Source of the DNA: JAEXNA01 sp050486105
GTDB taxonomy: Bacteria > Vulcanimicrobiota > Xenobia > Xenobiales > JADMJV01
NCBI GenBank assembly: GCA_050486105.1
Contig: JBJHCR010000283.1
Coordinates: 1 to 8,568, forward strand
Length of the DNA: 8,568 bases
Direction of reading: 5' to 3'
Shown: in pieces, positions 1 to 6,129 of the stretch
How the letters are laid out: the number at the start of each line of letters is the position of its first letter
Position numbering within the stretch: the stretch's first letter is position 1
The notes under the pieces: model-generated
The model's database searches: none
The model's input: the letters and a program-made list of their open reading frames with translations, nothing else
What the model was told of the DNA's origin: nothing
Made by a program: the position numbers and the translations under genes

Positions 1-1
1 G

Positions 2-580
2 ATGAAGCTCCGCAGACTCTGCTGCCATCCTGACCTCGTTGTTCCGGACTCCGGAGTGGAAGCCAGCAAGCTTGAAGCCTTCCGGGAACTGGTCGGGGAA
101 TTGGTGGAAAACGGACATAAAGCCCTGGTTTTCAGTCAGTTCGTGGATGTGCTTAAGATCCTGGCCAAGGAACTCGATCAGCTTGGCGTGACCTATCAGT
201 ACCTCGACGGCTCCACCAGCCAAAAAGAGAGGGCTAAACGAGTCAACGACTTCCAAAATGGCGAGGGAGATCTCTTCTTAATCTCATTGAAGGCGGGAGG
301 TACGGGCCTGAACCTGACTGCAGCAGACTACGTGATTCACTACGATCCCTGGTGGAACCCGGCTGTTGAGGACCAGGCCAGCGATCGCGCCTACCGCATG
401 GGACAAACTCGACCGGTGACCGTCTATCGATTGGTGGCCAAAGGCACTATCGAGGAAAAGATTGTGGAGTTGCATAACAGTAAGCGTGATCTTGCTAGCA
501 GTCTCTTAGAAGGCACGGACACGGACGTCAAACTTGACTCCGCCCAGTTGGTAGCCTTGCTTAACGGAGGCGAAATCTAG
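2..580 (+). CDS. SNF2-family DNA helicase/translocase, C-terminal part (5' end outside window)
   Basis: This is the second RecA-like lobe (Helicase_C) of a SNF2/Swi2-type ATP-dependent DNA translocase; such proteins remodel protein-DNA complexes rather than unwind DNA. The frame is open at the left edge, so the ATPase lobe with Walker A/B lies outside and the first ATG at position 2 is internal. Numbering from there: CCHPDL at 7-12 (typical lobe-2 entry), ALVFSQF at 41-47 (motif IV), YLDGSTSQKER at 67-77, the motif V stretch SLKAGGTGLNL at 95-105, DPWWNP at 115-120, and motif VI QASDRAYRMGQTRPV with its arginine finger region at 125-139. After the helicase core only a short tail ending in LLNGGEI remains, as in many bacterial SNF2 proteins whose accessory domains are N-terminal. 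The next gene begins 81 bases downstream with no clear terminator between. Family assignment is very secure; the cellular role is unknown. Confidence 0.95.
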   Translation: MKLRRLCCHPDLVVPDSGVEASKLEAFRELVGELVENGHKALVFSQFVDVLKILAKELDQLGVTYQYLDGSTSQKERAKRVNDFQNGEGDLFLISLKAGGTGLNLTAADYVIHYDPWWNPAVEDQASDRAYRMGQTRPVTVYRLVAKGTIEEKIVELHNSKRDLASSLLEGTDTDVKLDSAQLVALLNGGEI

Positions 581-661
581 TAGGGTAGAAGAGTAGCCAA
601 AGACAACCGTTTCGGGCAGACAGCCAGAAACCTAGAAGAAATCGAGAGTTTCTTAGAGATT

Positions 662-1564
662 ATGAACCAAGAGATCGCCCTCTCCAGAGTCAAGCAGATG
701 TTCCAAGATCGACCTTGGACCCACGGCCTGCTCCTGAGCAACCTCGTCTGCTGGCTTTGCCTGTTCTTCGGTTTCGCTTTGCCCACACAAATCTTGTCTG
801 GAGAGTTGAGCGTGGAGACCGCTTGGAGGTGGCTGAGCTACCCCCTGGCTTCAGACCTTCACTTCCTCTGGCTTGCTTGCACCCTCTTCGTCTTTTGGTG
901 GGTTGCGAAATCCCTGGAAGGAACCTGGGGTAGCCACAAATTCGGTCGGGTTTTTCTCACCGTCACCTTGCTCGCAGCTTCTTTTCAGTGGCTGTCGGTG
1001 GCCGTGCTGACCTCAAACCCCAATCCCTCGGTCTCACTAAGGGGACTATCTCTACCTCTGAGTACCCTCTTCGTCATTTGGGCCGGCTTGAATCCTAGAG
1101 CCACCGTGCTCCTAATGTTAGTCATTCCGGTGCAAGCCCGATACTTGGCCTTAGCAGCGGTGCTCTTGCTCTACTTTGGCTCCGGCCCTTGGGCCGGTCT
1201 ATTCGCCATCGCCCTCCCTGTTCTCGGCTGGCTCTGGGTGACTCGCTGGGATAACCCTCAGCCCATCGCGAGCAACCCAGGGAGAAGCCTTTCAAGTTGG
1301 TGGAAGGATCAGCAGAAATCGAAAGCAAAAAGCAGATTTCAAGTTCATCAGGGAGGGCAGGCCGACTTGCCTAGGTCTCCGTTGTCAGAACCTCGCTCGG
1401 AACATCTCAGCAAATTGAATCCTAGACCCGGAACTTCGTTGCCCAATGATACTGAACTGGATCGGATCTTGGACAAGATAAGGTTCGAAGGCATGGCATC
1501 TCTCACCGATGAGGAGCGAGCTACCCTGGACCGCCAAAGCCGAAAATTGCGCGAAGAGACGTGA
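662..1564 (+). CDS. Rhomboid-like integral membrane protein with C-terminal DUF6576-type segment, probably catalytically inactive
   Basis: A 300-residue protein with about six hydrophobic segments (near 23-41, 64-83, 96-116, 131-143, 147-172, 177-194) followed by a soluble, charged tail. The layout resembles rhomboid intramembrane proteases: WRWLSYPL at 55-62 matches the L1-loop region, LEGTWGSHKFG at 85-95 the conserved E-x-x-WG-S segment, and LNP at 143-145 the segment after the catalytic helix. The tail at about 265-298 (LDRILDKIRFEGMASLTDEE and following) matches the DUF6576 segment found at the C-terminus of rhomboid-family proteins. The catalytic GxSG motif appears only as GLSL (G128, S130), and the last membrane segment (GPWAGLFAIALPVLGWLW) has no histidine, so a Ser-His dyad cannot be formed from the usual positions. 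Inference: a pseudoprotease, perhaps binding or chaperoning membrane proteins. The stop overlaps the next GTG start by four bases, suggesting translational coupling. The start ATG has only a weak purine-rich RBS. Confidence 0.8.
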   Translation: MNQEIALSRVKQMFQDRPWTHGLLLSNLVCWLCLFFGFALPTQILSGELSVETAWRWLSYPLASDLHFLWLACTLFVFWWVAKSLEGTWGSHKFGRVFLTVTLLAASFQWLSVAVLTSNPNPSVSLRGLSLPLSTLFVIWAGLNPRATVLLMLVIPVQARYLALAAVLLLYFGSGPWAGLFAIALPVLGWLWVTRWDNPQPIASNPGRSLSSWWKDQQKSKAKSRFQVHQGGQADLPRSPLSEPRSEHLSKLNPRPGTSLPNDTELDRILDKIRFEGMASLTDEERATLDRQSRKLREET

Positions 1565-1833
1565 GCACCCAGGAAGAACCCGAGCCGAAAGCTCATTTGT
1601 GGATCGACTGGAAGGCGCTGACATCAGATACCCTGCAGGGAGTCCTGGAGGATTTGGTCACACGCAACGAACCCGATGAAACCCCCTTGGAGACCCGATG
1701 TCGGCAGCTCGAGCTCGCCCTCAAGAAGGACGCGGTTCGCTTGTATTTCGATTTGGCCGAGGAAACGGTTTTTCTTCTGCCGACAGCCGGCCAAAACACC
1801 GCCGGGGCGACTGAAACATCCTTGCCGGGATGA
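1561..1833 (+). CDS. Small UPF0270/YheU-like protein
   Basis: A 90-residue acidic soluble protein without signal peptide or membrane segment. Residues about 14-74 read like the UPF0270 (YheU) family: IDWKALTSDTLQGVLEDLV at 15-33 corresponds to the family's I-P-W-x-x-L-x-x-E-T-L-x-x-L-I start, the ETRCRQLELALKKDAVRLYF segment to the E-x-K-v-x-x-v-x-x-Q-L-x-x-G-x-A-v-l-v part, and EETVFLLP at 67-74 to the terminal E-T-V-N-I-M-P. The usual REGTDYGE loop is degenerate here (RNEPDETP), so this is a divergent member. The biochemical function of UPF0270 is unknown. The GTG start lies in the GTGA overlap with the upstream rhomboid-like gene, and no other start would keep the whole domain, so co-translation is likely. 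The last 16 residues (QNTAGATETSLPG region) are low-complexity and not conserved. The match was recognised by eye against remembered family sequence, hence moderate confidence. Confidence 0.65.
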   Translation: MSTQEEPEPKAHLWIDWKALTSDTLQGVLEDLVTRNEPDETPLETRCRQLELALKKDAVRLYFDLAEETVFLLPTAGQNTAGATETSLPG

Positions 1834-1850
1834 ACCTCCCAAGCAGACAT

Positions 1851-1890
1851 TCTTCATAAAATCTTCATTCTTGACTCATCTCTTCCTCAT
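1851..1890 (+). promoter_or_regulatory. Four direct 7-base repeats at exact 11-base period; putative OmpR/PhoB-type response-regulator binding array
   Basis: Seven-base units start at 1851 (TCTTCAT), 1862 (TCTTCAT), 1873 (GACTCAT) and 1884 (TCCTCAT), separated by four-base spacers AAAA, TCTT and CTCT. TCAT is invariant in all four, always 11 bases apart. The first two units with the AAAA spacer closely resemble the E. coli Pho box (7-base repeats ending TCAT/TCAC with an A/T-rich four-base spacer). Known biology: tandem PhoB/OmpR-type C-terminal domains bind head-to-tail on one DNA face at this period. The array lies in the only sizeable plus-strand intergenic gap ahead of the transporter gene, ending about 73 bases before its ATG. 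Inference: it recruits an OmpR-family regulator, possibly the one encoded at 5003-5722. Confidence 0.6.
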
Positions 1891-1900
1891 GTCGGAAAAC

Positions 1901-1906
1901 TAGTTT
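1901..1906 (+). promoter_or_regulatory. Possible -10 element downstream of the repeat array
   Basis: TAGTTT begins 11 bases after the last repeat unit, the distance expected in PhoB-type activated promoters where the activator array replaces the -35 box. It keeps the three most important -10 positions (T1, A2, T6) but not the rest. It would give a leader of roughly 50 bases before the transporter start. Weak on its own; offered only because of its position relative to the repeats. Confidence 0.25.
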
Positions 1907-1963
1907 AGTAGAGGCGCGGACCAAGGGTTCTTGCCTTATTTCTGTGGAGGTTCAAAGATTTCG

Positions 1964-3535
1964 ATGCTCGGTCGACTCAACCAAAGAGACCTTCTCGCCT
2001 CAGTCGTAGTTTTTCTAGTAGCTCTCCCTCTCTGCTTGGGGATAGCGATCGCCTCAGGCGTTCCTCCGGCTCGAGGGCTGGTGTGCGGCATCATCGGTGG
2101 TATCATCACCGGCTTTCTGGCCGGCGCACCTCTGCAGGTCAGCGGCCCTGCTGCCGGTTTAGCAGTGTTGGTCTACGAATTCGTTCAGGCCTATGGGCTC
2201 GAGTGGCTTGGACCTGCGGTGCTCGGAGCCGGGCTTCTCCAGTGGTTGGCAGGGCGAGCAGGATTCGGACGAGCATTCCAAGCGGTTTCTCCCGCGGTCA
2301 TCAAGGGCATGTTGGCCGGCATTGGGGTGCTTATCTTTGGATCCCAATTCCACGTCATGGTGGACGATGCTCCCAGAAAGAGTGGGCTCATGAATCTGCT
2401 CACCATCCCTGAAGCAATTTTGAAAGGTTTGCCCGAAGGTATCTTCAACGCGATCCCTCAAGGCCTGGTCTCCTTGATCACCATCGACTCCAACTTCGAA
2501 GTGAGCCAAGATGCTCTTCATCACCAGGCTGCTGCCATCGGCCTCATGACCTTGTTGATCATTGTACTCTGGGAGAAGTTCCGGCCGAATAAGCTGCAAC
2601 TGGTTCCCGCCCCACTGGTGGCAGTGATCGTGGCCACTCTGGTGACAGCAGTGGTGGGCCTTCAGATTCAAAAAGTTCAGGTTCCCACAGACTTTTCCAG
2701 CTTCGTCGAGCTTCCGAGCTTGGGCATCTTTGATACCTTCACCCCGGCGATTCTCTTTTCTATCGTGGCTATCGCCTTTATCGCTTCGGCGGAGACTCTA
2801 CTGTGTGCTACTGCGGTGGACGCCCTCCACGACGGGGAACGCTGCGACTATAACCAGGAACTCAAGGCTCAAGGAGTCGGAAATATGTGTTGCGGCTTCC
2901 TCGGAGCTCTTCCCATGACCGGAGTGATCGTGCGCTCCTCGGCCAACATCAAAGCAGGAGCCGAAACCAAGCAGTCTGCTATTCTGCATGGCATCTGGCT
3001 GGGAGTGCTGGTCTTCGCCTTCCCCGCTATGCTCGGCTTGATTCCTACCGCCTGCCTGGCGGCCATCCTGGTCTATATCGGCTACCGACTGGTGGACGTC
3101 AAGGCCATGAAGAACCTTAAGAAATACTCCAACTGGGAACTCGCCATCTATTTGGTGACTCTGTCCTCCATCGTGGCCTTCGACCTCTTAACCGGGGTAG
3201 TGGCCGGAATCATTCTCGCCCTGCTGAGGATCATTTCCAACCTGGCTCACCTGGACATCAGTGTCGATCACGATTCCTCCGGTCAGGTGGATGTGCGCTT
3301 GGCCGGTGCCGCCACTTTCATCTCCTTGCCCAAGATTGCCTCGGTTCTGGGTTCCATCGAACGGGAACAACAGGTGAGAATACATCTGGACAAATTGCTC
3401 TTTCTAGATCATGCATGTCTTGAAGCTATTCAAGACTTCCATAAGCTGTACGAGCGGCAAGGTGGAAAGGTGATTCTAGAGTGGAGCATGTTGGACAAAC
3501 TCTCAGCCGACGATCGCATTCGACTGGTTGGTTAG
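1964..3535 (+). CDS. SulP-family anion transporter with C-terminal STAS domain
   Basis: A 523-residue inner-membrane transporter of the SulP/SLC26 family. The core (about 1-425) has many hydrophobic segments and family hallmarks: DLLASVVVFLVALPLCLGIA close to the start, QVSGPAAGL in the TM3 region, SAETLLCATAVDALHDGERC followed by YNQELKAQGVGN, and ALPMTGVIVRSSANIKAGAETK. A STAS domain follows at about 430-523, with HLDKLLFLDHACLEAI in the place of the usual D-S-S-G helix (here D-H-A-C). SulP proteins move sulfate, bicarbonate, other anions or dicarboxylates; the substrate cannot be read from this sequence. ATG 1964 is preferred over TTG 1931 because it gives the family's usual N-terminus directly before DLLAS; GGAGG lies 13 bases upstream, a long spacing. 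The gene follows the 11-base repeat array and its end overlaps the sensor kinase start by 55 bases, suggesting a transporter/sensor operon. Confidence 0.93.
   Translation: MLGRLNQRDLLASVVVFLVALPLCLGIAIASGVPPARGLVCGIIGGIITGFLAGAPLQVSGPAAGLAVLVYEFVQAYGLEWLGPAVLGAGLLQWLAGRAGFGRAFQAVSPAVIKGMLAGIGVLIFGSQFHVMVDDAPRKSGLMNLLTIPEAILKGLPEGIFNAIPQGLVSLITIDSNFEVSQDALHHQAAAIGLMTLLIIVLWEKFRPNKLQLVPAPLVAVIVATLVTAVVGLQIQKVQVPTDFSSFVELPSLGIFDTFTPAILFSIVAIAFIASAETLLCATAVDALHDGERCDYNQELKAQGVGNMCCGFLGALPMTGVIVRSSANIKAGAETKQSAILHGIWLGVLVFAFPAMLGLIPTACLAAILVYIGYRLVDVKAMKNLKKYSNWELAIYLVTLSSIVAFDLLTGVVAGIILALLRIISNLAHLDISVDHDSSGQVDVRLAGAATFISLPKIASVLGSIEREQQVRIHLDKLLFLDHACLEAIQDFHKLYERQGGKVILEWSMLDKLSADDRIRLVG
3466..3472 (+). 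promoter_or_regulatory. Ribosome binding site deciding the GTG start of the sensor kinase
   Basis: AAAGGTG lies eight bases before GTG 3481, inside the transporter coding sequence. It matches five of six positions of AAGGAG. It supports a start within the upstream gene. The next in-frame starts (TTG within the first membrane segment, ATG 3640 after it) would destroy that segment. Confidence 0.5.
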
Positions 3536-4962
3536 GGATCTTTCCCACCCCTGGGAATCTCCAGGGGCGATTTCTTCTCATTCTTTTTGGGGTTCTGCTC
3601 CCGTCCTTGACCCTCTTCGGAGTCCTTCATCATGACCTGATGAAGCGGGCTCTGCTGTACGAGGTGGATCAAAGTTTGCTGAGGCGGGCTAAGGACATCG
3701 AGGGAATTCTCTCCTCTTCCGGGGTGAAGACTTTGGAGGAAGTCACCACCCTCAGGTTTGAATTCAAGCCCCTGGTTCGAACCTCTACCCCTGAAGTTTA
3801 TGTCGACCTGGTGAGCGCACAGGGAGAAACCTTGTGGACCTCCCCTAATTTGGGGGGACGGCATATCCCCATCGACCTAGAGCGAGCCTTGAAAACACCG
3901 GGTTTCGCCACTCGAGTCTTTGAAGACGGTCTGAAGCTGAGACGGTATGCCGAGCCTTACAGCCTAGCCAACGGCGAGATTGTTCTCTGCGTGGTGGCGG
4001 AATCTTTGACCAATCTCGATGCTGCTCTCCAGGCTTCCATCGGGCAGTCTCTGATCCTGGCTATCGTTATCGTGACCTTGACCGGCCTGCTCGGTATTTG
4101 GGCTCTCAAGGGAGCCTTCGCCCCTCTAGACCGGTTGATAGAAACGGCAGAAACCATCGCTACCACCGACGATGTAACTCAAAGGGTGCCGGTGCTCCCC
4201 GAGTATGACGAGGAACTTCGCCGGACTAGTGAAGCCTTCAATTCCCTCATGGATCGAGTACAGCAGTTGCTCGAGGTGGCTAAGCAGTTGCTGGCCGACA
4301 CCTCCCACGAACTTCGAAATCCGCTGACCGTCCTCTCCACCGACCTCGACCTTCTTCGAAAAGACTTGACTCCCGAGGAGCGCGATGAGGTGGTTTGTGA
4401 AGCCCAAGCTACGGTAGCAAGAATGACCAGGCTGGTCAGCGACCTACTGATGCTTTCTCGAGCCGAGACCTACCCCCAAGAATTTGTCTGCCACCCAGAG
4501 CCGGCCTATCCCTTCTTGCAAAAGATCGGCAGTCGGTTGCAAAACGTCTTCGACTCGTCTACCACCCTGATCATCCACCCTTGGTCCAAGGGCAGTGTGC
4601 CTTCAGCTCTCATGCACACCGAACGCTGCGAACAGATTCTGACAAACCTGATCGAAAACGCTGTTCGCTACTCCGATGGCACCGATGTGGAACTCTTCCT
4701 GGAACAAGGGGACTCCAGCACCATAAGTTTTGTGGTGAAAGACAAGGGTTGCGGAATCTCTGAGGAAGATCAAGCGAAACTCTTTGACCGGTTCTTTCGA
4801 GTCGATCCCTCCCGTACCCCACAGTCGGGAGGAATCGGATTAGGCTTGCCGGTTGCGCGAGCCTTAGCCCGAGCCCAGAAAGGAGACATCACCGTAGTTA
4901 GTGCTCCCGGCCAGGGGTCGGAGTTTCGCCTCCACTTGAGGACAGCACCACCGGAGGCATGA
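3481..4962 (+). CDS. Transmembrane sensor histidine kinase (CusS/heavy-metal-sensor-like layout)
   Basis: A 493-residue two-component sensor. Order of parts: cytoplasmic N-terminus; TM1 at about 31-49; extracytoplasmic sensor at 50-186; TM2 at about 191-210; HAMP at about 211-264; HisKA with the phospho-acceptor in TSHELRNP (His276); and HATPase_c with the N box ENAVRYS (Asn393), G1 box DKGCG (421-425), F box LFDRFFRVD and G2 box GGIGLGL (450-456). All catalytic motifs are intact. The sensor segment contains TLWTSPNLGG and, further on, LRRYAEPY and ESLTNLDAAL. This pattern recalls heavy-metal-type (CusS-like) sensors, but the signal is unknown. The GTG start lies inside the transporter gene (55-base overlap), so transporter and sensor may be co-translated. 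The likely partner regulator is the convergent gene ending 40 bases away. A terminator-like hairpin falls within codons 23-29. Confidence 0.93.
   Translation: MEHVGQTLSRRSHSTGWLGIFPTPGNLQGRFLLILFGVLLPSLTLFGVLHHDLMKRALLYEVDQSLLRRAKDIEGILSSSGVKTLEEVTTLRFEFKPLVRTSTPEVYVDLVSAQGETLWTSPNLGGRHIPIDLERALKTPGFATRVFEDGLKLRRYAEPYSLANGEIVLCVVAESLTNLDAALQASIGQSLILAIVIVTLTGLLGIWALKGAFAPLDRLIETAETIATTDDVTQRVPVLPEYDEELRRTSEAFNSLMDRVQQLLEVAKQLLADTSHELRNPLTVLSTDLDLLRKDLTPEERDEVVCEAQATVARMTRLVSDLLMLSRAETYPQEFVCHPEPAYPFLQKIGSRLQNVFDSSTTLIIHPWSKGSVPSALMHTERCEQILTNLIENAVRYSDGTDVELFLEQGDSSTISFVVKDKGCGISEEDQAKLFDRFFRVDPSRTPQSGGIGLGLPVARALARAQKGDITVVSAPGQGSEFRLHLRTAPPEA
3548..3567 (+). terminator. Terminator-like hairpin after the transporter stop, inside the start of the sensor kinase gene
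   Basis: CCCCTGG (3548-3554), a six-base loop, then CCAGGGG (3561-3567) form a perfect seven-pair GC-rich stem. A T-rich stretch runs from 3571 to 3588 (TTTCTTCTCATTCTTTTT), starting four bases after the stem. The stem begins 13 bases after the transporter stop, where an intrinsic terminator would be expected, yet it is also coding for the kinase. The T-tract is interrupted by C and A and also encodes the hydrophobic TM1, so it may be only partly active or coincidental. If active, it would attenuate kinase expression relative to the transporter. Confidence 0.4.
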
Positions 4963-5002
4963 AGGTCAGTGGGTTTGGACTCTTCCCATCCTCAGAGAAA
5001 AG

Positions 5003-5722
5003 TCAAAGGGATTCTACCGGGTCCCTCAAAGAGTAACCGACCCCGCGAATGGTCTGAATGATCCGAACGCTTTGCTCAGGATCGAACTCAAGTTTCTTTC
5101 GAAGTTGAAGGATGTAAACATCGACTAAATTGGAGGAAGCGTTGGCGTCGTATCCCCATACCCCTTCCAAGATTTGATCTCTGGTCAAGACCTGTCTGGG
5201 ATGCCTGAGGAAGAAGGCCAAGAGGTCAAACTCTCTTGGAGTGAGTTCAATCAGTTCTCCGCGATAAAAGACCTCTCGGGTCTTCCGGTCCATGGAAAGA
5301 TCTGCGAACTCCAACAGGTCTTCTTCCTGCTGCTCGCCTTCAAGTGATAAGCGAGCGCGGCGAAGGAGTGCGCGAATGCGGGCCAATAACTCGGGAAGTT
5401 CAAAAGGCTTGACCAGGTAATCGTCGGCTCCCCGCTCAAGTCCGCTCACTCGATCTTCCACCGAGTCTCTTGCGGTGAGCATCAAGATCGGAACGTTGGA
5501 TAGCCTTCTGATCCTCTCGGCCACGGTGAATCCGTCCAAACCGGGCAACATAACGTCTAGTAGGACAAGATCGGGGGTCAAAACCTCCATCATATTCAAG
5601 GCCGTCTCTCCTCGATCGGCGATCTCCACATGGAAACCCTCAAAACGCAAACGGCGTTGGAGAGAAGTGCTCACCGAGGGATCATCTTCAATAAGGAGGA
5701 GGGTCGGTCTACCGTTGTGCAT
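5003..5722 (-). CDS. OmpR-family response regulator (receiver + winged-helix DNA-binding domain)
   Basis: A 239-residue cytoplasmic transcription factor. The N-terminal receiver has the acidic pair Asp13/Asp14, phospho-acceptor Asp56 in LLDVMLPG, Thr83 in MLTARD and Lys105 in VKPF, so every phosphorylation-site residue is present. After a Glu-rich linker (EGEQQEEDLLEF) comes the OmpR/PhoB winged helix: ELTPREFDLLAFFLRHP, then LTRDQILEGVWGY, the recognition-helix region SSNLVDVYILQLRKKLE, and TIRGVGYSLR near the end. ATG 5722 gives the usual short lead before the first receiver strand; ATG 5761 would add 13 residues, and neither has a strong RBS. It follows the FUN14 gene by 60 bases (21 with the longer start) on the same strand and is convergent with the histidine kinase at 3481-4962. 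Inference: it pairs with that kinase and may bind the 11-base repeats at 1851-1890. It is not specifically identifiable as PhoB or CusR. Confidence 0.93.
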   Translation of the reverse strand: MHNGRPTLLLIEDDPSVSTSLQRRLRFEGFHVEIADRGETALNMMEVLTPDLVLLDVMLPGLDGFTVAERIRRLSNVPILMLTARDSVEDRVSGLERGADDYLVKPFELPELLARIRALLRRARLSLEGEQQEEDLLEFADLSMDRKTREVFYRGELIELTPREFDLLAFFLRHPRQVLTRDQILEGVWGYDANASSNLVDVYILQLRKKLEFDPEQSVRIIQTIRGVGYSLRDPVESL

Positions 5723-5782
5723 GGAACCGGGATTCGTAGCAGAGATCAGGATTCCTCGCATAGAGTGCTCGCAGCATTGTCC

Positions 5783-6076
5783 CTATCTCCAGCGCCATCC
5801 CATCAACATGCCGGCGGAAAAGCCAAGAAACTGAGCAGACAGATCCGCCAGGGCCAACTCCACCCAGCCTCCGATGAAAGTCGCTCCTTCGTGAACGTTC
5901 TCTCCAAGTGCGTCCCAATTGATGGTGATGACCTCCGACTGAGCCAATCCCACGAGCACCATCAATAGTATCCCAAGGACGATGAGGGCCCAACGGAGGG
6001 TCTGTTTGAGCGCCAACCCCACGGCGACTCCGGCGAGCACTCCTCCGCCTAGATGCCACAGCAAATCGGGCTGCAA
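5783..6076 (-). CDS. FUN14-family small membrane protein
   Basis: A 97-residue protein, mostly hydrophobic. The N-terminal part shows the FUN14 pattern: glycine-rich first helix with a G-x-x-x-G-x-A-x-G-x-A-L-K arrangement (GGGVLAGVAVGLALKQ, 10-25), a second hydrophobic helix (WALIVLGILLMVLVGLA), then the hallmark VITINWDAL. The C-terminal helix at about 67-95 (ATFIGGWVELALADLS, then FLGFSAGMLMGW) completes the three-helix layout with a terminal glycine-rich G-x-x-x-G face. FUN14 proteins are known as mitochondrial outer-membrane mitophagy receptors in eukaryotes (FUNDC1); bacterial members have no established function. The TTG start directly follows an in-frame stop, so the gene cannot extend further; no good RBS is seen. 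It starts 53 bases after the kinase gene and ends just before the response regulator, so it is probably in their operon. A 116-residue frame on the same strand (5709-6059) overlaps it but has no family pattern. Confidence 0.8.
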   Translation of the reverse strand: MQPDLLWHLGGGVLAGVAVGLALKQTLRWALIVLGILLMVLVGLAQSEVITINWDALGENVHEGATFIGGWVELALADLSAQFLGFSAGMLMGWRWR

Positions 6077-6129
6077 GAGCTAAACGAGTCTCTTTTCAAA
6101 ATTTGAGATCTTGGGATCCCCGAAACAGT

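Noticed and set aside
636..654. AAGAAA/TTTCTT inverted repeat just before the rhomboid-like gene
   Set aside because: Only six A/T-rich pairs around a seven-base loop with no T-tract; too weak for a terminator or operator claim.
1122..1850. Several 60-85 residue minus-strand frames opposite the rhomboid-like and UPF0270-like genes
   Set aside because: Antisense to better-supported genes, Arg/Ser-rich, and without motifs or ribosome binding sites.
1871..1876. TTGACT as a sigma70 -35 box
   Set aside because: It overlaps the third repeat unit, and there is no acceptable -10 at 16-18 bases (GGAAAA at spacing 17). The repeat array with an activator explains the region better.
1931..1963. Eleven-codon N-terminal extension of the transporter from TTG 1931
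   Set aside because: The family's conserved N-terminus begins directly after ATG 1964, and the extension (PYFCGGSKIS) has no family resemblance or good RBS.
2159..2671. 170-residue open frame on the minus strand opposite the SulP gene
   Set aside because: Lies wholly antisense to a well-supported transporter, has His/Gln-rich low-quality composition and no recognisable motif. It is a shadow of the coding strand.
4963..5026. Bidirectional terminator between the convergent kinase and regulator
   Set aside because: Only short imperfect dyads are seen (for example GGGA/TCCC at about 5008-5025, inside the regulator gene) and none has a T-tract.
3481..5722. Naming the two-component pair PhoR/PhoB or CusS/CusR
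   Set aside because: The repeat array resembles a Pho box and the sensor layout resembles CusS. The two hints disagree and neither protein carries decisive family-specific residues visible by eye.
5709..6059. 116-residue open frame on the minus strand overlapping the FUN14 gene and the start of the response regulator
   Set aside because: Arg/Ser-rich, no family pattern, and the overlapping frame has clear FUN14 hallmarks.
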